Source: Laburnicola sp. R22_1
Taxonomy: Eukaryota > Ascomycota > Dothideomycetes > Pleosporales > Didymosphaeriaceae
DNA: 64,000 bases
Assembly: GCA_014281115.1 (NCBI GenBank)
Contig: JACONQ010000006.1
Span: forward strand, 1,240,001-1,304,000
Direction of reading: 5' to 3'
Part shown: positions 33,366-44,944 of the stretch, piece after piece
Layout of the letters: every line of letters starts with the position of its first letter
Numbering within the stretch: the stretch's first letter is position 1
Program-made: the position numbers and the translations under genes
Notes under the pieces: model-generated
What the model was told of the DNA's origin: nothing
Database searches by the model: none
The model's input: the letters and a program-made list of their open reading frames with translations, nothing else

Positions 33366-33805
33366 TTTTATTATAGGTTACTATAAGGCTAAAAATAATA
33401 GGTTAGCTTTATCTTATAATAGTACGCACTTAGTAACTAAAAATTAGATAAAGTACTACTTAAGATATAGTATACTTTACTACAAATTATAATAAGTATA
33501 CTATATATTATCTATATATAGTATAGTAAATAATATATTATATATTATAGGAGTCTTATTATAAGTTTATACTGCTAAGAAAGACTCCTTAGCTTTACAC
33601 GACTGCTATAGCTGTGCAAAGAGGCTATATAATATAAAAAGTAGATTAAATAGTAACTTAGTATATTATAAGTTATAGTAGATTATTATAAGTTATTATA
33701 AAGTAATATTAGTAGTATTCTATAATAAGTTATAAGGGACCTCGAAGTTGCCAAGAAAAACTGTCTGGCGGACTAATCTGTCCGGGCTACTAATAGAGTA
33801 TGTTA

Positions 33806-34181
33806 CTATATAAATATATATTAAAGGAATTTCTACTAGTATACTTAGTATTATAGGTAGTGCTAGCTATATCTACTATAATCTATTAAAACGCTATTAT
33901 AAATAAATAGTACTTAATTAACTATTTCGCTAAGGGCTTACAACTTTGTTGCATCAGTCGCGCATGATAGGGGGACTCTCTGCTCGTAAGAGGATATCAT
34001 TGGCCAACCCACCTGGACACATGGTCCCTCACGTGATCATTTCAGAAATATCACGCGCAGTTTCTTACCCGGGGCCAGGTTGGGAGGTTCATCGCAGCAT
34101 GCCTGAAACTTTGATATCAGCTCACAAACCTTTTGTGGCGCGTTGCTGTGACCTTCAAATTCGCCAAACCTATGAGCGACG
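33806..34181. other. AT-rich flank grading into unique sequence, no gene seen
   Basis: About 135 bp after H-prime is still AT-rich (TA-rich, no coding signal). Base composition then changes abruptly at about 33940 to mixed sequence upstream of the MFS pseudogene. No RNA gene or terminal repeat is recognised. Confidence 0.6.
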
Positions 34182-36072
34182 ATGACTCGCCAGCCCGCGG
34201 ACGATGAATCATCGCTTCCGGATGAACGTTTCCAGCCGGCATCGACCACGGAAAGCTTATGTGCCTGTAATCCAAGACCAGCCCCCGGGGCCAGATCAAA
34301 CGCTAAAGCGTACGGCTGTGTGGGATCCCCGGATCTCGGAAAACGCGACCCACCGCTTTGGGACAAGTTAAGGTGGCTTGAGTCTGCTCTATTGGAAGAC
34401 ACTATTTTTCATCTGAGAGGTGTGTATTGTTTGAACCTGCGAAGATGGCAGAAAAGATGTCCGCCCATCACCACGATGACTGATGCGGTTCAGGATCCGA
34501 ACATCACCTGGGTAGCTCTCTCCTACATGCTCATCTCCGCCGTTACTCTCACCATCATCGGTCGTGTATCTGATATCTTTGGTCGCCGCTGGATCTTGTG
34601 GGAGGAGCCGGTCTCGGTGTCATCGGAAGCATCATGGCGGCAACTGCACAGAATGTCAACACACTCATCGGCGCAACAACAATCATGGGCATCGCTCCAG
34701 CTACCCAGCTGTCATACTTCTATGTCATGGGTGAGCTCGTACCTATGAAGTATCGACTTGCCGGGAATGCCTTCTGCTATCTCTTTTGTCTACCCGGATC
34801 TGGAGTCGCACCGCTCATCTCGAACGCCTTCCTCGTATATCACCCAACTATTGGATGGCGAGGCTGCTACTACGTTCTCATTGGAATTGAGCTGTCGTCC
34901 TTCTTGTGTTGGTTCTTCTTCTATCACCCTCCGACGTTCCACATGAAACACGGACAGCAGGCCTCGGTCGTCGCATACGCCAAAAAGTTCGATTATATCG
35001 GTGCTGCGTTGTATACTAGAGGCCTCCTCGTCTTCATGATGGGTCTGAGTTGGGGTGGGGTAGGGTGCTGTATGAGTGGATGTCCTCGTATTTCATTGCA
35101 ACCATCGTGGTAGGGTTCGTCGCCCTGGTTGCGTTCGTATTATGGGAGTGTTACGCCAATCTCCGAGAGCCGCTAGTGCCGATGCACATTTTCTTGAACT
35201 ATGGATGGAACGCGTCAGTCATCTTGACGGGATTGGGTGCCTCGGTCTACTACGCCTTCGCCATCGTATGGCCGTCCATGGTAGCTGTGCTGTACAGTGA
35301 CGGTGGCATCATGGCAAGCGTCGCGCTGTCCTCGTTTGTTGGCCTGTTCATCACCCTCGGCCAAATCGTTGGTGGCTTCGCTGGAAAGAAGATTGGACAT
35401 CTGAAGTGGCAATGCATGGTTGGCATCATACTCGATGTCATCTGCTTCGGCTCCATGGCAACGTGCGGTGTCGGCACGAAGATAAGAGCTTCGGTGCTTG
35501 TCAGTTTCGGGATTTTCTTCATCGGTTGGACTGAAGGAGCAGCCATTACCATCGTCACGCTGGCTGCGAAAGACCAGTTCGCGCTTGGCACGTCTGCTGG
35601 CGTAGCTGGCTCGATTCGCTTCCTGATTTTATCCATCGCTGCCACAGTGTAAGTAATACGCTCCTCTTCATCGAATGCAATGACTCACCCGCACAGATAC
35701 TCGTCCATTTTATCCAACCGGCTAACGTCAACAATTGCCGCTCAAGTTCCAGCAGCCGTCAGCTGCGCTGGTCTTCCGGCCGCCTCTGTCCCCACTTTCA
35801 TCGGAGCGTTCTCGCTCGGGCCTGAGGCATTCGAAAAGATTCCAGGAATCACGTCCCAGATTATTGCAATCGGCACAGAGGCGTACCAGCGCGCAAACGC
35901 AGATGCATACCGCACGGTGTTCTTCGCAAGCATTGCCTTCTCGGGAGTAGCAATCATCTGCAGCTTGCTCATGCCGAATGTAGATCACCTGCTTACCGGC
36001 ACGGTAGCCACGACGCTACACAAGGCAGGCGACGAGGGGCACATGGCCGAAGAGAAGCAGGTAGAGGCATGA
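34182..36072 (+). pseudogene. TRI12-type MFS transporter gene with two frameshifts
   Basis: Fungal TRI12-family major facilitator (trichothecene/siderophore-type efflux). Recognisable from DPNITWVALSYMLISAVTLT and IIGRVSDIFGRRWI (motif A-like loop) through ATQLSYFYVMGELVPMKYRL, the FFFYHPPTFHMKHG cytoplasmic loop, MMGLSWGG, IATIVVGFVALVAFVLWECY, REPLVPMHIFLNYGW, and FALGTSAGVAGSIRFLILSI to YSSILSNRLTSTIAAQVP. One 48-bp intron is at 35649-35696 (GTAAGT...CACAG). Two single-base shifts are needed: at about 34596 (after GRRWI) and about 35060 (after GLSWGG). The N-terminal 100 residues do not resemble the family. The last segment ends at TGA 36072. Either a decaying gene or two sequencing errors; the garbled N-terminus favours decay. 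Confidence 0.82.
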
Positions 36073-37518
36073 TGAGCTCGGAGTGAGGGCGAGTGCAATA
36101 GTGACATGTAGCACAAAATGAATGTGTAGATGCAAACCTCTCCACGTCCCCATCGCCGGCTGCGTGCCCGTCATTGCGATGCTCACACACTATCGCCATG
36201 CCGCATTCTCGAGGGATTTGGCAGCGCTCCGCCAGTTCAGGCACGTACCCAAGTGCCGGCGTAAACACATGCACCAGGGCCCGACGCTCCCTCCTGCCAC
36301 CACATTGCGGTGCCCCTGTATGCCGGATTTTATTAGGTGCTGGCAGCTGCGAGTTCCAGCAACGTCCGCTTCAGCGGCGGTGTATTCGATGACAGCCTTC
36401 GCGCGAGGGTCGGGAGATTGGAGACGAGCTTCGAGCGGAGAAATCTTACGAGGTACGAGAACTGGTGATTTGGCCGAGGCATTCGCCGGAGGGCCATTGC
36501 GAATCCATGGGGGTAATGGGTCAGTCGCCCGTCGAGTAGCGACCTCGAGATGCTGATGGCGCGGACAAGTCGCCCTGGCCACGCCATACTTGCAGAAAGC
36601 GAAGGCACTGCTCGTGGCGTCATCCGCCGTCCACCGCCGACCCTGCTACCACAATGGCCACTCTCGAGCCGCAACACATACCTAGGTACGCTCGTCGGCA
36701 CATGTCCACAGTGTCTCGAGAGTGGCATAGAGGCCGTTTGAACGCCGCGCGTCTCCACCCCTTCTGCCGTTTGCGCCGAGGTCGGAGGTTGGCGCTGGGC
36801 AGACGCCCTGGCTCTCTGGGTATATGGGCGGCCAGCACGAAATTGTATACCGGGTGGCAGCATCGCAGAAGCATCGTCGCATCGTATAACTGGGGGAGCG
36901 GAATTGGTCCGGTAATGGGACAGTCTCAGCTACGGTGAGATGGCAGCGGCAACAACCGCGTCAGACAACCACACCTGGGCCCTCCATTGCAGCTCCCCCG
37001 GTACGTGAGCCCGCCTCTATTCCACCAACACCATTTCTACGGCTGCCTGCCCACCCCGGGCGTCCTCCCCTGCCCATCTGCCCTTACCTAGCGCCCCTGC
37101 ACCCAACACAATAGCCACGGAAATAGGTCAATCCGGCCGTGGAACGCCAACGCCCCCTCGCTAGCGACTCCTGTTCACCTGCAATTGTCGACCCACCTAG
37201 AGCAATCCAGTAACCCCCACGGGCGCTACTGTGCGCAAAGCCCTACGGTGAAGTGCGGTGAAGTGCGCTAAGTCGAGCTCACCATCGCCTCGTGGACCGT
37301 GCATACACCTCCCTCTCAGTTCGCAATCGGCGTGTGGTGGGGATTCCTCCTTCACCTTAACGCCGCTCCTGCCCCCCAGGGTATGTAAACCCCGCAACCC
37401 CCCGGTACTCGCCTCCTCTTTCTTCTTCATCCCCATCAACAAGTTTCTGGCCACGGAAGGCCTCGATCGCAATCTCAATCTCAATCTCAACCATCGACAG
37501 CAGTGCGCCTCAAGAGAT
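36073..37518. other. 1.4-kb intergenic region
   Basis: GC-rich stretch with many overlapping open frames on both strands (36.1-36.9 kb), none with a recognisable domain or convincing splice pattern. 37,260-37,470 becomes pyrimidine-rich on the plus strand (CCTCCTCTTTCTTCTTCATC), typical of fungal core promoters, and probably serves the gene at 37519. No transposon ends were seen. Confidence 0.5.
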
Positions 37519-39049
37519 ATGTCGTAAGTGAGGTCCAAGGTGCGCTGGAGGGCTTGACTAATACAGAAATCGCAGTGCCATCAGCGACGTCGACATGCAT
37601 GATGAAGAGCACCAGCCCGTCCTCAAACACGAGGATTCCCCCCCTCAGCAAGCGTCTCTCAAGCCAGCTCCCATCATGATCGGTCTTCAGGGCAGCGAGC
37701 TTGATGACAATGGCCAGCCTCGCGTTGGGTACGTAACCTTGAGGGACAACAGTATGAACTTGACTGACGATGCCACAGCCCTATTCCGCCGACACCTCGC
37801 AAGAGGAAGCAGCCACCGTTGCTCGTCGAGGAATTCAAGTCCTGGCAGAAGCGCCGCCTCACCCTCAAGTCCTGGCCGAAGATGCCCGGCTTCAACCAGC
37901 CCCTCTCCCTCAAGATCAGGCCCAACAAGACCGCTGTCGCTGCCGCTGCCGCTGCTACTGAGCGCGCCGCCCATGTGGCGAAGAGCTTGGCCATCACAAT
38001 GTCAGACGAAGGCGCGAACAAGACGGGTGCCGAGACCTGCCACTTTTTCCGCCTTCCGGGTGGTAAGTAGACTCCGCATTGTTCGCTGAATATGGCTGAT
38101 TGAAAACAGAGCTTCGCAACATGATCTACTGCGAGTGCATCGACATGTCGAAGAAGCAAGCCTTGGTCGTCCATCGTCCCCGCGTGGCGACCCTTCGCTC
38201 CAGCACGCGCCAGGGCCGAGGTCGGGTTGGTATGTACAAGGAGCCCGGCACTGAGGAGAAGAAGCACCCGGTCAAGGATGTCCCTCCGAAGGAGACCAAC
38301 CGTCCCTTCGTCGGCTTGACTCAAGTCTGCCGTCGGATCCGCGAGGAGTTCTACACCACGTACATGTCTCGTCAGGAGATCGGCATGGATATCACCGACT
38401 GCACCAAATATATCCAGACCTTCTTCAATCCGAAGCAGCGGCTCTGCCTGCAGGGCAAGTGGGACAACAATAGCAAGAACATGCCGTTCAAAGGCAATAT
38501 CACTATCGCAGTGTCGTCAAAGATTCTTCCCGTGGAGAAGAAGGTCGGCTACGTCGATGCTCTTCCGTTGCTGTACACCTGGGCCAACTCGGTTCACATC
38601 GAGGCAGGCTTCGGTCGCTACTCTCGCGCTGGTTACGTGCCCCAGATTGATGGCGAGGCCAAGGATCTGTGAGTTCTCTAGGAGTTGACCTGTTCTGCAG
38701 CTACTGACCAAAACGCAGCTATCGTCTCTATGGACGCAAGGTTCGCCCCGACCGCTCTTGTAGCGACATGAACCGCCGCTGGCGCATTATCCTACGCTCT
38801 CGCGATCTTGCAGCTGTCCGCATCGTTCGCCAAGCCGGAGTCGGTGGGTTCATGAGGCCCCACTTCCACCTCATCTGGAAGTACCAGCATCGCGAGCAGT
38901 GGATGAGGGGCCCCTCCTCTTTGGCCCCCGGAAATGTGCATGCCTCTGCTCCTCCTGCTAGCTGGCTCTGGGAGATGGGCTTCGATCAGATGGAGCACTT
39001 CGACGTGCGCGTCGGTGCCGAGACATACCCTGGTGAGATCAGTCACTAG
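37519..39049 (+). CDS. Five-exon gene, LPxELRNxIY-type protein of unknown function
   Basis: Predicted exons 37519-37523, 37576-37728, 37779-38062, 38110-38668 and 38719-39049; all introns are 47-52 bp with GTAAGT, GTACGT, GTAAGT and GTGAGT donors. The total of 1,332 nt gives 443 residues. The first exon carries only ATGTC; splicing gives MSAISDVDMHDEEHQ. An acidic N-terminus is followed by a basic PTPRKRKQPP stretch, an alanine run, and RLPGELRNMIYCECID (about residues 144-160), the signature of a large family of ascomycete proteins (LPPELRNxIYE, sometimes called 2EXR/F-box-like). Later features include QVCRRIREEFYTTYMSRQEI, also typical ('QVxRQxRxExxPLY'). Function unknown. The frame is intact, with no RIP-type damage between two transposon nests. 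Confidence 0.85.
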
Positions 39050-39817
39050 GGACCGACCGTACTGTGTGTGCATCGTTGTGCGTGGTTGTCTTCGCGGAAA
39101 AGTGCTTCCGCGACTCCAGCTTTCTTTCGCCTACTGCGACAGCTACGCAACAACCCATGGCCTCTTCACGGTTGCCCTGGATGTTGGTAATGATCTCTGG
39201 TTAACAACGCTGCGTCTTTGTAGATGTTGACCGATCGTATCGACTGTCCAGCTGGCTTCTTGCGATGGAAGCTATCTCCTCGCTTTTATTTCGACCATTT
39301 ATCGGTATCTCGCGCCTAAGATGGACGGAATTTCTTGAATACTCCCGGATATGGAAAATCCATTGGATATGTCGCCGTGATTTTCACGGCTGACTATTGA
39401 TAGTCCATTGTCATCGCCATTTTGGACATGGGGTCCTGCGATACAATATTTTCCGGGTAGCTTAACAATAATGCGAGAATTATATACCTCTGAACTATCT
39501 CTTGCCATTCTTTTGCTGATGATTAGTGGTTGTCGAACAGGCTGAGTGAGGGAGCTATGTCGCGTACGAGCCTCCGAGGTATGCTGCGAGGCGACTTATT
39601 ATATAGGGGGGTACATACGCTAACGAACGCTAACCTTGGCAGCACACACGCCCCTCCCTCTTTTCCACCCCTTAACGCGTACTAAGTCTAGTGTGTATCT
39701 TCGTAATATGGACAGCATTGCACTAATTGTTTATTAAGTGCGCGTTTATCTGCAACTCTAATCTCTAAGACTCTGCCTAAGGACCTAGCATAATAACTTA
39801 GCGGCGTATAGGAACTA
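39050..39817. other. Intergenic region before Pogo-7
   Basis: 768 bp without a supported gene. From about 39600 it is AT-richer. The last two bases before the transposon (39816-39817) are the TA target. Confidence 0.5.
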
Positions 39818-40706
39818 CTGTGTCCGTGCACTCAACGCCCGGATTCAGTCAACGCCCCGCTGAACACCATAGCAGCTTAACTAAAATAAGGCTGCAGAGC
39901 CACACAAAATCGCTATTATTACAAGATTTTGTAGTAGAGTACTATTTTAATACTTGCAATTCACCTGTGCTACTTATATTTACTTGGAAGCTTAACGTTG
40001 CGGCTGTGCTGCGTGGTCTTGGGTGGAGCTGCTGATGCGGCACCTGAAGCCTCCTAAGTAGTTATAGTATTAACTACGCGTTTCTAACGCTTGTTGCTCT
40101 ATATAGATAGCTGCGAGGCCTTTCTCTTACCCTTTTGGGTAGATTGTAGAGCTTTTGCATTGTCGCGAGCTTCTCTCTAGCGAGCACGCTCTGCTGCCTT
40201 CTTAGCCTTCTCCTTCTCTTTAGCTACCTTGGCTGCCTCCCTCGCCACACGCTTCTCCTCTGCAATTTTCTCCTTGCATAGCTTAGCTGCCTTCTTTAAC
40301 TCAGCCTTCTCAGCTTTTTGAAGCTTCTGCTCCTTCTCCTCTTGTTCCTTTACAGACTGACGTACGCGAGCCTCCCTAACCTTCCTTAGTGACCAGAAAA
40401 CCGCCCCCCCATAGTACTCTTGACGTTGTTGCAGATCTAGAGGTTTTCCCTTCTTCTTGTGCTTTTTTTTCGTAGTAAGAGCCTCTCTTAACTTAGCAAT
40501 CTCATGGTGAAGTAACTTATTTTGAACTGAGATGTGGTGGAGTGAGCGGCTAAGCTTCTACGCGTCCTTACTACTCTGATCTTCTACTGCGGATTGTACA
40601 AGGCGGTCTAGTTTACGCCAGTTAGATCCGCTGAGTACTGACGTAGAGCTCTCTCGCGATTTCTGCTCATCTAGGGTAGTGTTGGTGAACCTTTTGAGTA
40701 TAACCT

Positions 40707-40720
40707 CTGGGTTGAATGGT
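40707..40720. repeat. LINE target-site duplication, left copy (14 bp)
   Basis: CTGGGTTGAATGGT, repeated at 46741-46754. Divergence on both sides marks the insertion borders; removing one copy restores the Pogo-7 frame. Confidence 0.9.
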
Positions 40721-40740
40721 TGGTTGGTTGGTTGGTTGGT
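40721..40740 (-). repeat. ACCA-repeat 3' tail of the LINE
   Basis: On the minus strand the element ends in about five tandem ACCA units instead of poly(A). Upstream in the 3' UTR (about 40978-41030) is a GA/GT microsatellite. Confidence 0.88.
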
Positions 40741-41110
40741 ATTCATTTTTCGTCTAGTTGATGGGGATTAAGTCCACCATCTCGCCTCCCGAAGGGCATA
40801 TACGACGTGCTAAGCTATGGAATTGCAGTGCTAACACACTACCCTAGAAAGCATTTCTTGCCTGCGCGGGTATTGCTACCATTTCAGAACTACAGCTCCC
40901 CTTCCAGTTGGAGAGACTGAGCAGTGCGTGTACATTAGGGTGATTTCCTTGCATTTTGAGGCATCTATGTGCCAAGAGAGAGAGAGAGTGTGTGTGTAGG
41001 GGGCGGGGGAGAGAAAGAGAGGAAGAGGGGTGAGGAGTATTGCAGCTCTTGTGCTGGACCTAGTTCCACTAGGTGCTGCATTGCCTGTTGCTTTTGCAGG
41101 GCTGCAAGAG

Positions 41111-44100
41111 CTAGCGGGGGCAGATCCTGGTGTAGTACTGCGTTAGTTTGGTAAAGGCTCTAAAGAACTCTAGCTCCCTTATCAGTGCTGCAGTGTACGC
41201 TAGGCTATCAGCCTGGCTGGATGGCGGTATAGGTGGTCGAAGTGGCCATCTGCTAAACGTCCCTAGAGTCTTGCGGCAAAGCGCGAGGTGCTTGGGTGTC
41301 TTGTCCTGTCTGCATAAGCAGGTGAGGTTTGCATCCTTGTAGTTGTATTTTTGGTGGTACTAGGCAAAATCCCTATGTCTAGACCGGATAGAAAGCAGTC
41401 TGGCTAGGATAGCTCTTAGTAGGTCTAGTTCCTTTAGACTGCTGCGTGGTGCGTAGTCTAGGTGCCAGCTTTTGTACCATCTAGAGAGTTTGTTCTTCTT
41501 TTTAGACCACCAGATCTGTTGTGTGTGTTGTGATGTCTTGCGAGCAATTGTCTTAATGCCTGAGAGTGTAGGCAGAGCAGCTTTACCTGTTGCAGGTAAT
41601 GGGTGTTGGGCTTCTAGGTTAGCTAATCTGTCTGCTGCCTCATTTCCTTCAATGCCTAGGTGTCCAGGGGCCCATTTGATAGAGACATCGTGAGTCTCCA
41701 TAGCGCCGTGGCACTCCAGAAAGGCCCATTGAGAGGTAGGGGGTGCGTCGCCCCTCAGACACCATATGACTGAGGTGCTGTCTATGCACAGCCAGATTCG
41801 ACAGGTATTGAACTCTGGTTGTCTTATGGTGTGCTAGAGGCCTCTCCATGCTCCTACTGCCTCAGCGTCAAAGACGTGCGAGGTAGAGTTGAGCGACCCG
41901 CGTCCAGTCTGCAGTTGCTTTCCGTTCTGATACACTGCAAAGCCGTAAGTGACCCGCTTTCCTCCTTCCTTTGTGTACTGTTCAGAGCCATCTGAGAAGA
42001 TAGTCACGTCTAGTGGTGGGAGATGGGCCCACCATATATTGAAAGCCTTAGCTGCAGTCTTCTTGTCTATGCCGAGCGTTGGGTCAATTCGGCAGCCACT
42101 TGAGTAGTGAGGGGCTGTGAGTGTAGTCCTAAGGATCTCTGGTAGAAGAGATGCTATCTGTTAGACTTTGGTCTTGACTCGCTGTAGTTGTCCTATTTTT
42201 ACACCCCTATTTACTATATGTACTAATGTGCGCCTAGTGAGAGGATGGTCTGCATCTGTAGTGCGCAAGTGGGTTGCAAATCTGATTTTAGCTTCCTCTA
42301 GTGCCACTACTGCAGACAGTAGTCCGGCGTCGCGGAAGAGTGCAGCTGTAGGGGTTGTTCTCCACGCTGGTAGAATGCCCCTTGCTGCTATGGCCAGTGT
42401 CTTGTCTATAGCAGCTATGTGCCATCCAACGTAAGCGCTAACCTCTTGTGACCTGCCTGGTTTGAGTGTATGTGGCTGCTTAGTGCGGCCTCTGTACCAG
42501 CATTCCGTCCCGTACAGAAGCGACGGGTATACACAGGCAATAGTGGCCTTGCGGAGGGAGCTAGCTGGTGGTCCATAGGTGGTCCTGGCCAGACTGCGAA
42601 TATGATGAGCTACCCTAGCAGCTTTTGCAGTGCGTGTGGCTACGTGTCGTCTAAAGGTAAGTCTGCGGTCAAACCACACTCCTAACCAACGCAGGGCTGG
42701 CTGGCTGTGCTCTCCACCTGGGAGAATAGGGTAGATCGTGAGCTGCTCGTCTACAACACATGGTGGTGCGTAGTTGCTCCGCTGTCTAGTCAGGTGTATC
42801 ATTTCCTGCTTTTCTGGGGCAAAGGTGACCTTGTTAGTCTCACCCCATGCTCTGATCTGCCTTAGATCTGATGCTAGGAGCTCGACGTTGTCGTCCATAG
42901 AGTGTGAGGCCCGGTATAGACATATGTCGTCTGCATATCCAAACCTCCGTTCTGTGTCCATAGATAGTAGCTCTGCTAGATACAGTGTGTATAGTACAGG
43001 CGAGAGAGGCGAGCCTTGAGGTGTGCCACAGGCGACAGGGTAGCTAGGGGTAGTGACCTGTCCAAGGCGGACTCGAACCCTCCGGTCAGTGAGGAATGAG
43101 TCTACAAAGAGCATAGTTCTTTGTGGCCAGCCCTGTTGGGCCATCCGGTATAGCAGGCGGTTCTTCAGGAGCGCATCAAAGGCGCCTTGCACATCTAGGG
43201 TGACCATAGTGACATGCTTTCCAAGTACCCATGCTGCTTCAGTGTCGTGGGTGAATGCTGCAGTAAGGTCGGTTGCAGAGCGCTTTGGAAGGGCGCCGCC
43301 ATGCTGGGGGCTGAGGATCTTGTGTGTCATGGCGGTCCACGCGATTCTTCTGGCTACTGTTCGTTCAAGTCCCTTTCCGATGCACGAGAGAAGTGCTATA
43401 GGTCTCCAGGAGCGGGGCGACGATCGGTCTGTCTTCCCCGTCTTAGGTATCATTGCTACCTCTGCAAGCTTCCATTGTGCTGGGAAGTGGTTGAGCTCAA
43501 GGCATCGCTGGAAGACCCTTCGTATGAATTCCCCAACCTGAGCCCAGCAGGCTCGGAGTAGTCGCACAGTAGAGCGATCAGTACCTGGTGAGGTGCTCGA
43601 GACCCCTATTGTGTTTCGCTCACATTCCTCCAGTGAGATGTGTGTGCTCCACGGGAGGGTATCTGCCATCTCCTGGTCTGGGTAGTGTCTGAGGTCATCC
43701 TCTGCTGTGTACCGGTTGAGGACTTCCTCTCTAAGAGCTTCTGCCTTCTCTAGGGGGTCTAATATTGTCGTGTTGTTCACTACAAGAGGAGTGTCCTGGT
43801 TCTCTGGTGTAAGCTTGTGCCAGGCAATGATCTTAAACAGGTCCTTGTCGTCTTTGGCATTGTCAATAACATGCCGCCAGTACTGCCTCTTGGCCTGTCG
43901 GACGGTAGTCTTGAAGGCCTGTCTCTCCTCCTGTAGACTGCCAGAGCAGAGCTGTCTAGCATGTTTGTAGGCCTGGTAAGCAGTTTTGCACTCCTTGGTC
44001 CACCATGGTGCCGCACGGCCTTCCTTGCGGTCAGGCTTGCCTGCTGTCTGTACAGAGTGCTGTATGGTCTCTGTAAGCAGCGTGACACATTCCTCTAGCT

Positions 44101-44944
44101 GTGCTGCGTCCAGTGTTGCAAGCGGGTCTGGGATGCTCTGGACACCCATCTCCACTAGCCCAGCGAATTTAGGTAGGCTTGCCTTGGGGACTCTGAAGTG
44201 GTACTGCTCTAGATGCGGAGTGCCTGGCGTAGAGATAGGGACAGAGGTTACTATTGTCTTATGGTCTGAGCCGCTGTGCATGCTAGCATCAACAGCAGAC
44301 TGGGCAAATGGGATATTAGAGAAGGTAAGGTCGAGGACATGGCCAGCGCAGTGTGTTGGCTGCCCTGGCACACCAATGTAGTCCATAGACGCGTTAGCAG
44401 CCCATCTAGCTAGCTCCACGCCTCCGTTGGCTGCAGTGATGGTAGGCTCAAAGGATTCATGTCTAGCGTTAAAGTCTCCTCCTACAAGGCAGAGTTGAGG
44501 GGGTATAAGATGTGTGACGTATTGGATAACGTGTGGGGTGTGTGGCTGTCTGTAGCAGTTGAGTATGGCAACTCCGTTCACTACAGCCCATAGCATGTCT
44601 GGGTGGTTGAGGCTCTCTCTAGCCTGGTATTGTAGGTGGCATCCTTTGCGGATGTAGGTCATCACCCTAGGGCGGGCTGAGCCTGGCGTGTTAGGGCTGT
44701 CCCAGGTGCTGATGGGTGCTAGGTGTGTGAAACCAGGGTGGGTGGAAGTTCTTGAGTTGGCACATGTGAAGGGCTCTTGAACACACACAACATCCATGCC
44801 CTTTTGAAAGGCCACCTCTAGTATTGTGATGTGCCAGGGTGAGCTCCTGCTAACATTGGCCCAGCATACACGAAGTTGGTTGCTTGGTAGGCTGGGCTGT
44901 TGATGCCTGGTGTTGGCTGGGATGTTGTAAGGGTGTTCTAACAT
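41111..44944 (-). pseudogene. LINE ORF2: endonuclease-reverse transcriptase-RNase H (three nonsense codons)
   Basis: ATG 44944 to TAG 41111 is 1,278 codons in one frame, broken only at 42161 (TAA), 41834 (TAG) and 41360 (TAG). Domains: apurinic-type endonuclease (VVCVQEPFTC, LVGGDFNARHES, HSGSDHKTIVTS) residues ~20-240; reverse transcriptase (SWRPIALLSCIGKGLERTVA, TLDVQGAFDALL, GTPQGSPLSPVLYTLYLAEL, RFGYADDICLY catalytic box) ~500-770; RNase H (FSDGSEQYTKEGG, FDAEAVGAWRGL, IDSTSVIWCL, GHLGIEGNEAADRLA) ~960-1110; CLC...H...C finger near the end. The start overlaps the ORF1 stop by 7 nt (ATGTTAG), suggesting translation by termination-reinitiation. Confidence 0.94.

Larger units (their letters stand above)
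31270..33803 (+). mobile_element. H-prime: RIP-degraded inverted copy of element H
   Basis: Inverted relative to H and only 121 bp away. Ends ACATATTCTATTAGTAGCC (left) and the complement of ACATACTCTATTAGTAGCC (right), flanked by TA at 31268-31269 and 33804-33805. The interior is extremely AT-rich and full of TAG/TAA; every segment aligns with H by C-to-T and G-to-A changes. Without its solo LTR it is 2,212 bp. The last roughly 70 bp including the right inverted end look unmutated (GTCTGGCGGACTAATCTGTC), whereas the left end is mutated. Confidence 0.93.

Noticed and set aside
36122..36938. Overlapping open frames up to 176 codons on both strands
   Set aside because: No domain, no signal peptide, no consistent splice signals; GC-rich sequence keeps all frames open by chance.
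40978..41030. GA/GT microsatellite as an independent repeat locus
   Set aside because: It is inside the 3' untranslated part of the LINE, not a separate feature.
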